Shown: piece by piece, positions 34,228-42,624 of the stretch
Position numbering within the stretch: the stretch's first letter is position 1
Layout: every line of letters begins with the position of its first letter
DNA from: Actinoplanes flavus
Lineage (GTDB): Bacteria > Actinomycetota > Actinomycetes > Mycobacteriales > Micromonosporaceae
Length of the DNA: 64,000 nt
Direction: 5' to 3'
NCBI RefSeq assembly: GCF_017592555.1
Contig: NZ_JAGFNS010000029.1
Span: 62,001-126,000 of the forward strand
Translations under genes and position numbers: made by a program
The notes under the pieces: generated by a model
Database searches by the model: none
What the model was told of the DNA's origin: nothing
Seen by the model: only the letters and a program-made list of their open reading frames with translations

Positions 34228-34637
34228 GCCTGCAGGACGACTTCCTCTGGTATACCCGCCGCGCCGTCGACTACTACCAGGTCCCGGACTCGGCGATCGC
34301 GGGCTACCGGGAGGCGCTGGAGGTGGCGGGCGGGCCGGCCCAGCCGGGGGAGATCCGCGCGCTGCACGCGTCGATCGTGAACATCGCGGCGGCGCACCAG
34401 CATTGCGAGGTCCCGTCGTGCCCGACGTGCGAGCAGATCCGTCATGGGCTGGCCGTCGCCATGGCCGTTCTGCGCGCCGAAGTGGACGCCCACTTCCACC
34501 GGATGACCGGTGAGGACGGTCCGGCCGTCGGCCGGGCGGGTCTCCCGGCCGATCGTGACCGCATTCCGCGCGTCTACCACGCCGGCGAACTGAACCCACC
34601 CCCGGAGTTCCAGGCCGACAACGAGCCCACCCGCTGA
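34224..34637 (+). CDS. Small Cys/His protein, second of a coupled paralogous pair
   Basis: The 137-residue protein begins MSLQDDFLWYTRRAVDYYQV and continues AIAGYREALEVAGG, similar to SIAGFREILARQHP of the upstream product. The cluster HQHCEVPSCPTCEQI (H-x2-C-x4-C-x2-C) aligns with that of its neighbour. A polar C-terminal tail (about 95-137) is extra. The 4-bp overlap with the upstream gene implies equal production and perhaps a heterodimer. Function unknown. Confidence 0.7.
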   Translation: MSLQDDFLWYTRRAVDYYQVPDSAIAGYREALEVAGGPAQPGEIRALHASIVNIAAAHQHCEVPSCPTCEQIRHGLAVAMAVLRAEVDAHFHRMTGEDGPAVGRAGLPADRDRIPRVYHAGELNPPPEFQADNEPTR

Positions 34638-34818
34638 CACGGGACCCGGCCTGCGCCGGCCCCTCCGTCCGGACGCGACCTTCGGTCGCGAACGGCGGTG
34701 ACCGGCTGTTCGGGCGCCGAGCTCAGTGGCATCAGATCGGGCGACGTGGTCGCGGTCTGGAGAGCCGGCGCCGTCGGCCGGATGGCCCCCGCGCCGCGGT
34801 GCTGCTCGGTCCAGCGCC

Positions 34819-36642
34819 TTACGCCGGAACCTCTCCGGTTTCGGTCAGGTGCTCCGCAACGTCGGCGAGTTTGCGGTTGAGCCGTTGAGAGACGCGGCGG
34901 AGCAGGTCGAAAGCTTCGCCGGCGGACAGACGCTGGCGTTCCATCAGGATTCCCTTGGCCTGCCCTATCACGTCGCGAGTGCTCAATGCTCGATGCAGGG
35001 CGGCTTCGCGGCGGTCGACCTCGTCCTGCCGTCGTGCCGTGGCGACGGCGACCGCCAGATACGCGGCCAGGATGCAGCCGAAGTCGTGGTCGTCGTCGCT
35101 GAACGCGTCCGGTGCCGTCGCGTAGAGGGTGAAGGTGCCCAGCGCCGACCACTGGGCGGGCCGGTTGACGTACAGGCCGAAGCTCAGGGCGCTGCGAATG
35201 CCGAGCTCGGCGGCGGTGGCGGTAAGGGCCGGCCAGCGGCGCCCGGCGGCGAGGTCGGGCACGTGGACCGGTTCCTCGCCGTACAGCGCCTCCGCCGCCG
35301 GCCCGATGCCGGTCGCGAACTGGATCTCGTCGAGTTCGGCGGCGTCCGCGCTGCTGTTCACGCTTTCGACGACGCGTCCGCGCTGGATCAGGGTGGCGCT
35401 CGCGCAGTCGCACCCCGCCATCGCCTCCACGGTGAACTTGAGGACCCGGGCGATCGCGGCGGTCAGGTCGTCGTTGTCGAACAGCTGCCGGGCGAGTGGG
35501 GCGAAACTGGACAACAACATCGGCCCGTACGCTGGAGGACCCCACAGTTCGGCAGGCCGCTCGGCCGTCGCTCGCGGACGCCCACCGCTGGCGCCGTCCT
35601 GCGTCGGCCCCGGCTGACGGCCGGCCGGGCTCGGCCCGCTCATGCACTTCTCATGGTCGAGAATCTCGCGTTCACGTTCGTCGGCCAGACGCTCGCGCCG
35701 TGCGGCGGCCTGGTCGCGTCTGTCGGCGATACCGTCACGTTCGTCGGCCAGACGGTCACGTTCCGCGGCGACGAAATCGCGCCGATCAACCGCCCAGGCG
35801 ACCTCCTCCCCATCGACTGTTCCTGCGGCCGCACTGGCGGCCACGGCGCGGTCGGCGCGGGCGACACGGAGGGCGGCACGGCGCTGGGCGCGGGCGGCGG
35901 CCTGCCGTGTGCGTTCCAGCTCTGCTTCCGCCCGGCGCACGGCGGCCTCGGCCCGGCGTACCGCCAGCTCGGTTGCGTCGGTGTCCGCACCGTCGTCACG
36001 GTCGTCCGTATCGCCGCTGGGGGTCACGCCCGAGGCCGGCCGGTGTCCGGGCCTGGTCAGCTCACGCTCCTGACGATCGGCCATGCGTTCCCGCTCGTCC
36101 GCGAGGGCGTCCCGCTCGTCCGCTGACCGCTCCCGCTCGTCGGCGAGCCGCTCACGTTCGTCGGCGCGGGACTGCCAATGATCAGCCCGGCGCGTCCGTT
36201 CCACCAGTGGGACGTCGTCGTGCGCCGCCGCCTGCCCGTCAGCCTCGTTCACCGGTGCACCTCCAACACCAACGGGTACCTCTGCCCGGCCCACCAGTCC
36301 CGGCATCAACCCGAGTATCTCGAAGACCCGCTCCGGTGTGCCGTGCAACCCTTCGACCCGGAATCGCTTGCCGCGAGAGGTCGCAGCGTCATGGGCGGCC
36401 AGGACCACCCGAATGCAGCCGGCATCGATGAATTCCAGCTCGGACATGTCCAGTACGAACGTGGCCGCGGTGCTCGCCGCGGCGGCGCTCAGCAGCCACT
36501 CACGCAGCTCCGGAAGCGCGTCGCGGTCGAGCTCACCGGTCAGGCCGATCACGTCGCTGTCCCCGAGGCAGCGCTGCGACCGGCCGAAATACTCTGAACC
36601 CGATCCCGGGGAATGCTTGTCAGGCTCACCGAACGTGGACAC
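34819..36642 (-). CDS. STAS - coiled coil - GAF - ANTAR fusion regulator
   Basis: The 607-residue protein combines four parts. Residues about 28-110 form a STAS/anti-sigma-antagonist domain (VIGLTGELDRDALPELREWL; LDMSELEFIDAGCIRVV, in which the usual Ser is replaced within IDAGC). Residues about 150-350 are a highly charged coiled coil with repeated ADERERLADERER units. Residues about 385-530 are a GAF sensor. Residues about 545-605 are an ANTAR RNA-binding domain (STRDVIGQAKGILMERQ, then AFDLLRRVSQRLNRKL). ANTAR proteins act as antiterminators. The N-terminal GTG at 36642 has a weak ribosome site. Confidence 0.88.
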   Translation of the reverse strand: MSTFGEPDKHSPGSGSEYFGRSQRCLGDSDVIGLTGELDRDALPELREWLLSAAAASTAATFVLDMSELEFIDAGCIRVVLAAHDAATSRGKRFRVEGLHGTPERVFEILGLMPGLVGRAEVPVGVGGAPVNEADGQAAAHDDVPLVERTRRADHWQSRADERERLADERERSADERDALADERERMADRQERELTRPGHRPASGVTPSGDTDDRDDGADTDATELAVRRAEAAVRRAEAELERTRQAAARAQRRAALRVARADRAVAASAAAGTVDGEEVAWAVDRRDFVAAERDRLADERDGIADRRDQAAARRERLADEREREILDHEKCMSGPSPAGRQPGPTQDGASGGRPRATAERPAELWGPPAYGPMLLSSFAPLARQLFDNDDLTAAIARVLKFTVEAMAGCDCASATLIQRGRVVESVNSSADAAELDEIQFATGIGPAAEALYGEEPVHVPDLAAGRRWPALTATAAELGIRSALSFGLYVNRPAQWSALGTFTLYATAPDAFSDDDHDFGCILAAYLAVAVATARRQDEVDRREAALHRALSTRDVIGQAKGILMERQRLSAGEAFDLLRRVSQRLNRKLADVAEHLTETGEVPA

Positions 36643-36975
36643 CAGCCATCACCTCGCGAAACTTCGGCGCGAATTCGGCTGGGTCATCAACCGCCCCCAT
36701 TCTTGCCCGGTCCGGGGTTCCCCACAACCCGCCAGTCGGCAACGGAACACGGTGTGCCCGACACAGCGTCGCGGAGGCCTCGAACCGGAACCGCACACGG
36801 GCAGGCGGCTCAGCCGTGGACGACCCGCCGCGATCATCGGTCGATGTCGTTTCAACCGGCCCGCGACGGGCACTCGGCGACAGTCGGGGCGCGGGAGGGC
36901 GCGGACAGTATTCGGGTAAAGCGGTTACGTGCGGTGTCAGGATGGGAATCCGGCCAAGGAGGCAAAGGAGGCGTC
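36643..36975. other. Intergenic region between divergent genes
   Basis: About 330 bp between the STAS-GAF-ANTAR gene and the PF06475-like gene. I see no credible gene. AAGGAGG at 36965-36971 is the ribosome site of the downstream gene. A TTCGGGTAAAG stretch at 36912-36922 resembles a stress-sigma -10 region but no matching -35 is evident. Confidence 0.5.
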
Positions 36976-37572
36976 ATGCCCGAAACCCTGACGGGGCGGA
37001 CCACCAGCCCGGTGGCGGCGCCGACGCTGCCCGCCGGCCCGCTGGCCTGGCAGCGCACCAACGTCATCGGCACCGAGCTGGTCTTCGCCCGGGAGCACTG
37101 CGCGCAGGGCACCGCGGTCGTCACCGGCGCCGTGCCGTTCTCGATGGGCTGGCACGCCGAGCTGGACGAGGAGACCAGGGTTCGTGAGCTGAGCGTCTCC
37201 TGCCGGGGCGACGGGTGGAGCCGTGGCCTCCAGATGCACCACACCGGCGGTGAGTGGGTGATCCGGGCCGACGAGCCGGGGACCGCCCTACCGGAGATCG
37301 ACCCGGAGGCGGTGCCGCGGCTCGTCGACTCGCCGATCTTCGTGTCCTGGGCGATCCGGCGGCTCGGCCTGACCACCGAGCCGGGGCCGGTGAGCGTGCC
37401 GTCGGTGCGGGTCCTGGTGCCGTCGCTGGAGCTGGTCGCGGGCACGGCCACCTACCACATGATCAGCCCGAACCGGTTGCGGATCACCGGGGAGGGGCCG
37501 GCCGCGACGTACGAGATCGACAACACCGGCCTGGTCTCCTACCAGCCGGGGAATCTGCGCCTGGCGCGTTAG
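36976..37572 (+). CDS. Putative glycolipid-binding-domain protein (PF06475-like)
   Basis: The 198-residue beta-rich protein shows LAWQRTNVIGTELVFAREH, the VRELSVSCRGDGWSRGLQM block, PRLVDSPIFVSWAIRRLGL and a closing IDNTGLVSYQPGNLRLAR. This resembles the PF06475 fold of actinobacterial proteins that bind glycolipids. An excellent AAGGAGG site supports ATG 36976. The last four bases overlap the end of the convergent haloperoxidase gene. Cytosolic, no signal peptide; biological role unknown. Confidence 0.75.
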   Translation: MPETLTGRTTSPVAAPTLPAGPLAWQRTNVIGTELVFAREHCAQGTAVVTGAVPFSMGWHAELDEETRVRELSVSCRGDGWSRGLQMHHTGGEWVIRADEPGTALPEIDPEAVPRLVDSPIFVSWAIRRLGLTTEPGPVSVPSVRVLVPSLELVAGTATYHMISPNRLRITGEGPAATYEIDNTGLVSYQPGNLRLAR

Positions 37573-38825
37573 CGCAGTTTCCGGAAGTAACGGCCGGCGA
37601 TGTAGGCGCTGACCGCCTCACCCAGCTTCTGGCCCTGCAGGTCGGCGTTGCGGAAGTGGATACCACCCCAGACCCGGGCGTTGTTCACCTCCTCGACCCC
37701 CTGGGAGAAGCTGCGGAAGTAGCGGGTCGTGCCGGAGGCCTCGCTGTAGGCGCTGTAGGCGATCCGGTCCCGGCCGAAGAAGGTGCGGTAGGTCGCCATC
37801 CGGGCCGCCGTCGCGCAGGCGTGGCCGGACGGGTGGTCCGGGAACGGCGGGGTGATCAGCAGTGGCGTCCAGTCCGGGTCGCCGCTGGTCCGCGGGTTGC
37901 CGTCGGTGTCGGCGGCCCGGATCGCGGTGACCGGCCGCCAGAAGCTCCACGCCCGCTTGTCGTCGAAGCAGGAGATCTGGGTGTCGGCCGCGGTCGTATC
38001 GACCAGGGCGAACAGCCGCGCGGTCTGGAGCACGCTCAGCCGCTGTGTCTCGGCGAGCTGCCGCTTGATCTGCCACTCGGTGACGTTGCGGTCGTGCCAC
38101 CAGATCGCCGCCTCGGTCTGGTCGGCGGTACGGGTCGTGCTGTCCACCGCCCCGACCGACTTGATCTCGTTGAAGTCGCGTGCGTAGGCGGCGCTGACCA
38201 GCGGATACGGGCCGTCGCTGCGGTACCGCGACGGGTCGGCGATCAGGAACGGCTTCTGGTCGGCGACCCAGGCCCCGTCCGCGGCGTACGCCGGTGGGGT
38301 CGGCCGCCACGCACCGGGCTGGGTGCCGATGACCCACTCGGCGTCGCCGGACGATCCGTCGTTCACCCGGAACGCGATCATGGCAGCCGCCGTCCGGTCT
38401 CCGAGAGCGATTCCCGCGGTCTCCGCCGGCCCGTCCGGCACCGCGGCGAGCGCCTGGTCGTACTGTTCGCGGAGCCGGGTGGCCTGGGCCGGCAGCACCG
38501 ACGCCAGCACCCGGTAGGCCGCGGTGGCCACGGCCGCGTCGATCGACTCCCGCCCGGTGGCCGGTGGCGCCGTCAGCAGCGGCTGGTACCGCTTGCCGGT
38601 GATCGCGTTCACCGCGTCGTAGACCGCGCCGCTCACCATGGCGAACGAGCGTCCCTGCTCCCACGGAAGCTGCCCGCCGACGTCCCAGATGGCGGTCTGC
38701 GCGTTGCGGTCCCAGACGATCACCGGATTGGCCGCCGGTTCGCCGGCTCTCGCGGCCGGCGCCACGCCGGCTCCTGTCAGGCCGATGACCAGCGCGGTCA
38801 CGGCTCCACCCACTCGACGTCGCAT
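37569..38825 (-). CDS. Secreted vanadium-dependent haloperoxidase / PAP2-family enzyme
   Basis: The 418-residue protein has a Sec-type signal peptide (ALVIGLTGAGVAPAARAGEP). The PAP2/vanadate-binding core is visible: KRAWSFWRPVTAIR, PDHPSGHACATAARM and NNARVWGGIHFRNAD, covering the Lys/Arg, Ser-Gly-His and Arg/His residues that bind phosphate or vanadate. Family members oxidise halides or hydrolyse phosphates. Actinobacterial homologues of this length are usually annotated as haloperoxidases, but activity cannot be read from sequence. GGGGAGGAG precedes the ATG. Confidence 0.88.
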   Translation of the reverse strand: MRRRVGGAVTALVIGLTGAGVAPAARAGEPAANPVIVWDRNAQTAIWDVGGQLPWEQGRSFAMVSGAVYDAVNAITGKRYQPLLTAPPATGRESIDAAVATAAYRVLASVLPAQATRLREQYDQALAAVPDGPAETAGIALGDRTAAAMIAFRVNDGSSGDAEWVIGTQPGAWRPTPPAYAADGAWVADQKPFLIADPSRYRSDGPYPLVSAAYARDFNEIKSVGAVDSTTRTADQTEAAIWWHDRNVTEWQIKRQLAETQRLSVLQTARLFALVDTTAADTQISCFDDKRAWSFWRPVTAIRAADTDGNPRTSGDPDWTPLLITPPFPDHPSGHACATAARMATYRTFFGRDRIAYSAYSEASGTTRYFRSFSQGVEEVNNARVWGGIHFRNADLQGQKLGEAVSAYIAGRYFRKLR

Positions 38826-39206
38826 GGGTTCTCCTCCCCGAGAACAACCATATTGATCGTTACGAATGTGCCTCGCGCACTATACTTCGCGCGTCCGGCC
38901 GGCGTCCGGCCGAACCGACGGGTTCGGTGAGGGAGAAGCAGGTCCACGCCGATGGCGCGGACCCGAACGTCCCATTGGACGGAATTCGCGGAACGGCGGC
39001 GAGATCGGCGCCGGTTTCCCCTTCCTCCGGGACCCGGCCGGGTACGGCGACGGGGTGATCGTCCACATGCCGGCCCGGGGCCGGCTCGTTCCGGTGCCCG
39101 ACGGGCTGGACGAGACCGGTGGCGGAGGCACTGTCCACGCCGCTGATGTCCGGCATCCCGCGTCAGGTCGGGCCGCTGTGCCGGGTTCCGCCACGCGCGG
39201 GGCAGG
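38826..39206. other. Intergenic region with an orphan promoter-like element
   Basis: About 380 bp without a convincing gene. A TATACT hexamer (38881-38886, plus strand) in an AT-richer patch, with GTTACG 16 bp upstream, looks like a good -10/-35 pair but points away from the haloperoxidase gene into sequence with no credible reading frame. Short frames on both strands (for example 38952-39146) are Arg/Pro-rich with no ribosome site. A decayed gene or a small RNA is possible. Confidence 0.4.
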
Positions 39207-40625
39207 TCACCACGCGTAGGCGCCTTTGAACAGGTGGGCCGGATCCACCGAGGCGTGGACGCGGCGGAGCCGGCCGAGGTTCGGGCCGTGGTAGTCGGCC
39301 GGATCGACGGGACCCGGCTCCAGATAGTTGACGTACCGCCCGGCCGACCAGCGGGCCAGCGCCCGATGCCCGGAGTCGATCCACGTGTAGCCGTCGGCCA
39401 CCGACACGGCGTCCACCTTCGCCGGCACGACCAGCCACTGGAGCATGGCCAGCGCGCCGTGCCACGGGAACGCGGTCGCCGCCGGCGCGATCCTGGCCGG
39501 CGCGCCGGTCATCCGCTTCATTTTGGCCAGCCCCGGCCGCTTCGTCGCGGCCCGGCGCTGCACCGCCGCCACCAGCGCGGCGATTCCCGCCGGCGGCAGC
39601 GCGGTCCGGAAGATCTCGCTGCCGATCAGGTGGGTGCCGCGGGCCGGGCCGCCCGCCCGGTCCTTCATCAGCTCGACGTGCGGCTCCCGCCCCACCGCCA
39701 CCGACGCGGGCTCCCTGCCGATCGCCCTGGTCAGCGCGGCCACCTCGCCGTGGGCGTCACCGTCCATGACGAAACCGTTCAATCGGACCGACAGCGCACC
39801 GCCCGCCTCCGCTGTGAACTGGCACGACGACCAGGCCTCGTCCGGCGCCGTGGCGATCCGGGCCTGCCAGCCGGTGGCCGCCCGGGCCGCGTCCGCCCAC
39901 CGGTACGTCAGCGTGAACGTGCCGATCGTCGTCGCCGGATGGGTCCGCATCCGCCAGCCGGTCACCACCCCGAACCGGCCGCCCCCGCCGCCGCGCAGCG
40001 CCCAGAACAGGTCCGGCTCGCGGGCCGCGTCCACCGTCCGGTGCCTGCCGTCGGCCGTCACCACGTCGACGGCGGTCACGTTGTCGCAGGCCAGCCCGTA
40101 CGCGGAGGCGGCCGGGCCGATCCCGCCGCCACAGGTCAGGCCACTGATTCCGACACTTCCGCAGGTGCCCGCCGGAATCGAGACACGATGCCGCCCGAGA
40201 GCCGTGTAGGCCCCGATCACGGTGGCGCCGCCGCCGATCGTCGCGATCCGGGACGCGGCGTCGTAGCCCACCCGGTCGATCGGCCGGACGTCCAGAACCA
40301 GGCCGTCACTGATCGTGGACGCCCCGACGTAGGAGTGGCCGCCGCCGCGGGCCACCACCGGCAGCCTCATCCGGGCGGCGAACCGGATCGCCTCGGAGAC
40401 GTCGGCCGGGGTGGCGCAGCGGACCACCGCGGCCGGGCGGATGTCGTCGAACCGGGGGGAGTAGAGCTGCTTGCCGCTGTCGTAGGTGGCCGTGCCCGGA
40501 CGGTCCAGCCGGCCCTCCAGCCCGGCGGCCAGCGCCTTCCAGTCGGCGTCCGTGGGCGGTCCGGACGGAGGCGAGACGATACCGATCAGACCGGCACTGA
40601 TCAGGGCACGGCGGGACAGTCGCAT
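39207..40625 (-). CDS. Tat-exported FAD-binding (BBE-type) oxidoreductase
   Basis: The 472-residue protein has an N-terminal MRLSRRALISAGLIGIV, a twin-arginine-like signal. The PCMH FAD domain includes VVARGGGHSYVGAS (His for covalent FAD) and the GTCGSVGISGLTCGGGIG region, where a second covalent Cys link is possible. The C-terminal NYLEPGPVDPADYHG then VHASVDPAHLFKG is the BBE domain. Such enzymes oxidise sugars, alcohols or natural products. The ATG at 40625 is chosen because the signal peptide begins there; the frame to 40685 crosses the inverted repeat. Confidence 0.9.
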   Translation of the reverse strand: MRLSRRALISAGLIGIVSPPSGPPTDADWKALAAGLEGRLDRPGTATYDSGKQLYSPRFDDIRPAAVVRCATPADVSEAIRFAARMRLPVVARGGGHSYVGASTISDGLVLDVRPIDRVGYDAASRIATIGGGATVIGAYTALGRHRVSIPAGTCGSVGISGLTCGGGIGPAASAYGLACDNVTAVDVVTADGRHRTVDAAREPDLFWALRGGGGGRFGVVTGWRMRTHPATTIGTFTLTYRWADAARAATGWQARIATAPDEAWSSCQFTAEAGGALSVRLNGFVMDGDAHGEVAALTRAIGREPASVAVGREPHVELMKDRAGGPARGTHLIGSEIFRTALPPAGIAALVAAVQRRAATKRPGLAKMKRMTGAPARIAPAATAFPWHGALAMLQWLVVPAKVDAVSVADGYTWIDSGHRALARWSAGRYVNYLEPGPVDPADYHGPNLGRLRRVHASVDPAHLFKGAYAW

Positions 40626-40649
40626 ACAAAAATCCTGACATATGCGACT
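40618..40649 (-). promoter_or_regulatory. 9-bp inverted repeat enclosing the start region of the flavoenzyme gene
   Basis: AGTCGCATA (40618-40626) and TATGCGACT (40641-40649) are perfect inverted arms 14 bases apart. On the minus strand the downstream arm contains the ATG of the oxidoreductase, and its AGGA ribosome site lies in the loop. This could be a repressor operator or an mRNA hairpin controlling translation. Confidence 0.5.
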
Positions 40650-40662
40650 TTTCTCTGCCGGC

Positions 40663-40818
40663 TCACTCCACCGCGGCGACCCCATAGAGCTGCTTGTGCC
40701 CGCGCGACTCCATCTCGGCGGCCCGTTCCTCCGCCTCCGCCCGTGAGGCGAACCGCGCCACTACGAACCGGTTTCCGTTGTCGTCCTGCCGCCAGACCAC
40801 CCATCGAACGTCACCCAT
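40663..40818 (-). CDS. 51-residue SPOR-like/conserved small protein
   Basis: The product begins MGDVRWVVWRQDDNGNRFVV, continues ARFASRAEAEERAAEMESRG, and ends HKQLYGVAAVE. The pattern of a strand, an (A)RF-x-S-x-x-E-A-E helix and a G-H-K-Q strand is known from small actinobacterial proteins of unknown role, which supports it. It is upstream of and co-directional with the flavoenzyme gene (14 bp from the inverted repeat) and divergent from the glycosyltransferase. Soluble; function unknown. Confidence 0.72.
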   Translation of the reverse strand: MGDVRWVVWRQDDNGNRFVVARFASRAEAEERAAEMESRGHKQLYGVAAVE

Positions 40819-40834
40819 CGGCCCATTCTGTCGG

Positions 40835-40852
40835 CTACTACGATCCTAGTAG
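40835..40852. promoter_or_regulatory. Palindrome CTACTA-N6-TAGTAG, candidate TetR operator
   Basis: Perfect 6-bp arms separated by CGATCC lie between the divergent 51-residue gene (start 40818) and the glycosyltransferase (start 40863). It stands only 11 bp from the glycosyltransferase ATG. The TetR regulator encoded immediately downstream (42058-42624) is the natural candidate to bind it. Confidence 0.55.
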
Positions 40853-40862
40853 GGTCGGGGGT

Positions 40863-42053
40863 ATGGCGACCATCGTGATCGTGGGCATCGGCACCCGGGG
40901 AGACGTCGTCCCGTACACCGCATTGGGATCCGCGCTGGCGGCCGGCGGCGATCGAGTGACCATCGCGACGCACGCCTCGCTGCGGTCCCACGTCGACGAG
41001 GCCGGGCTCGGCTTCGCCGACCTGCCGGTGGAGTTCGGCGCGGACCGGCCACTCAGCTCGGCCCGGTTCGCCCGGCTGCTGGCCGGGCGCTGGCTCGACA
41101 TCGGCGAGGCCGTGCTGGCCGCCGCCCGCGACGCCGACCTGCTGCTGCTCTCGCCGATGGGCTGGCTCGGCTACCACGTGGCGCAGGCCACCGGCGCGGC
41201 GAGCATGGGCGTCTTCCTGCAACCGCTGGAGCCGACCGCCGCCTTCCCGCCGCCCCTGGTGACCACCCGCCCGCTCGGCGCGGCCGGCAACCGGGCGGCG
41301 GCCCGTGCCTTCCGGGTGCTGGGCCAGCTGCCGTTCGCGCGGGCGAACGCCGAGTTCCGCCGCCGTCTCGGGCTGCCGCCGCTCGGGCCGGCGGCGATGT
41401 TCCGGCAGGCCGACGAGCAGCGCTGGCCGGTGCTCCACGGGTTCAGCTCCGCGGTGGTCCCGGTCCCGGCGGACTGGCCCGAACACCGGCCGGTCACCGG
41501 CTACTGGTGGCCGCGCGGCGGCCGCGGCCTGTCGCCGGAGCTGCGCCGGTTCCTCGACGACGGTGAGCCGCCCGTCTTCGTCGGCTTCGGGAGCCTGGCC
41601 GCTCCCCGGCTGCGCGACGTGGTCGAACAGACGGTGGCGGGACTCGGCCGGCGGGTGATCGTCCAGGCCGGGGCGGCCGGTCTCACGGCCGGCCACCGCG
41701 ACGTGCTGACCATCGGGGACGAGCCGCACCACCTGCTGTTCCCGCGTACCTCGGTGGTGGTGCACCACGGCGGCGCCGGAACCACCGCGGCCGCCCTGCG
41801 CGCCGGTGTGCCGTCGGTCGTCGTGCCGTTCACCGCCGACCAGCCGTTCTGGGCGCGGCGGGTGGCGGCCCTGGGCGCGGGACCCACCCCGATCCCGTTG
41901 CGCCGGGCGACTCCGCGGCGGCTTCGCGACGCCATCGCGGTGGCCGATTCCCACCGTACGGGCGCCGAAGCCGTCTCCCGGCAGCTGGCCACCGAGGACG
42001 GGATCGCCACGGCGGTCGCCGAGATCCGTCGCCGGGTGCTGCCGGTACAGTGA
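40863..42053 (+). CDS. GT1-family glycosyltransferase (sterol 3-beta-glucosyltransferase/ERG-type)
   Basis: The 396-residue protein begins MATIVIVGIGTRGDVVPYTA with the N-terminal acceptor domain of UDP-glycosyltransferases. The C-terminal donor domain carries FVGFGSLAAPRLRD, IGDEPHHLLFPRTSVVVHHG and VVHHGGAGTTAAALRAGVPS, the nucleotide-sugar signature. The acceptor could be a sterol, terpenoid or polyketide. The ATG at 40863 is chosen because the GDVVP motif begins here; a huge in-frame upstream extension is antisense to other genes. It is followed 4 bp later by a TetR gene. Confidence 0.9.
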   Translation: MATIVIVGIGTRGDVVPYTALGSALAAGGDRVTIATHASLRSHVDEAGLGFADLPVEFGADRPLSSARFARLLAGRWLDIGEAVLAAARDADLLLLSPMGWLGYHVAQATGAASMGVFLQPLEPTAAFPPPLVTTRPLGAAGNRAAARAFRVLGQLPFARANAEFRRRLGLPPLGPAAMFRQADEQRWPVLHGFSSAVVPVPADWPEHRPVTGYWWPRGGRGLSPELRRFLDDGEPPVFVGFGSLAAPRLRDVVEQTVAGLGRRVIVQAGAAGLTAGHRDVLTIGDEPHHLLFPRTSVVVHHGGAGTTAAALRAGVPSVVVPFTADQPFWARRVAALGAGPTPIPLRRATPRRLRDAIAVADSHRTGAEAVSRQLATEDGIATAVAEIRRRVLPVQ

Positions 42054-42057
42054 CGCG

Positions 42058-42624
42058 GTGCCGTCACCCACCGCCGTCCGGGTCTGCGACGCGGCACTGG
42101 AGGTCCTCGGCACCGGAGGCATCCACGCGCTCAGCCACGCCCGGGTCGACGCCACGGCCGGCCTGCCGCCCGGCTCCAGCTCCAACTACTTCCGTACCCG
42201 GGCCGCGCTGGTCGCCGGGGCGGTCGAGCGGCTGCGCCAGCTGGACGCCGAGGCGTGGCAGGCCCTGGCCGACGCGGACCCGCCGAGCACCCTGCCCGGA
42301 TTGATCGCGGCGTTCACCGCGTTCGTGGAGGACGCCACCGGCCGCTCCCGCACCCGGACCACCGCCCGGTACGTGATCTTCGTGCAGGGGGTGGTCGAGC
42401 CCCACCTCCTGGACCGGTTGAACGCCGACCGCCGATTGATCACCGCCTGGACCGCGGGCATCCTGACCACCCTGGCGGTGCCCGATCCGGAAGCCACCGC
42501 GCACACCCTGCTGGCCGCCGTCGAGGGCCTGATCATGCACCGCCTGACCGGATTCGCCACCGACCCGCCGGGTCCACGGCTCGACCGCCTGATCACCGGC
42601 CTGTGCGGGCGGGCCGCCCCCTGA
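42058..42624 (+). CDS. TetR-family regulator linked to the glycosyltransferase
   Basis: The 188-residue protein has an N-terminal helix-turn-helix (ALEVLGTGGIHALSHARVDA, then GLPPGSSSNYFRTRAALVAG) in the TetR style, plus a helical C-terminal domain with FVQGVVEPHLLDRL. GTG 42058 lies 4 bp after the glycosyltransferase stop, so both are in one transcript. Probable autoregulation through the palindrome at 40835-40852 (inference). Ligand unknown. Confidence 0.88.
   Translation: MPSPTAVRVCDAALEVLGTGGIHALSHARVDATAGLPPGSSSNYFRTRAALVAGAVERLRQLDAEAWQALADADPPSTLPGLIAAFTAFVEDATGRSRTRTTARYVIFVQGVVEPHLLDRLNADRRLITAWTAGILTTLAVPDPEATAHTLLAAVEGLIMHRLTGFATDPPGPRLDRLITGLCGRAAP

Noticed and set aside
38860..39219. 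Short frames on both strands in the gap after the haloperoxidase
   Set aside because: No ribosome sites, no domains and mixed codon bias; listed only as a gap with an orphan promoter-like element.
39234..42053. 939-residue frame as a fusion of an N-terminal domain with the glycosyltransferase
   Set aside because: The first 543 codons are antisense to the BBE oxidase and the 51-residue gene and show no domain. The natural start is ATG 40863.
37569..42624. Complete natural-product biosynthetic gene cluster
   Set aside because: No polyketide, peptide or terpene synthase is present; the tailoring-type enzymes alone do not make a cluster.
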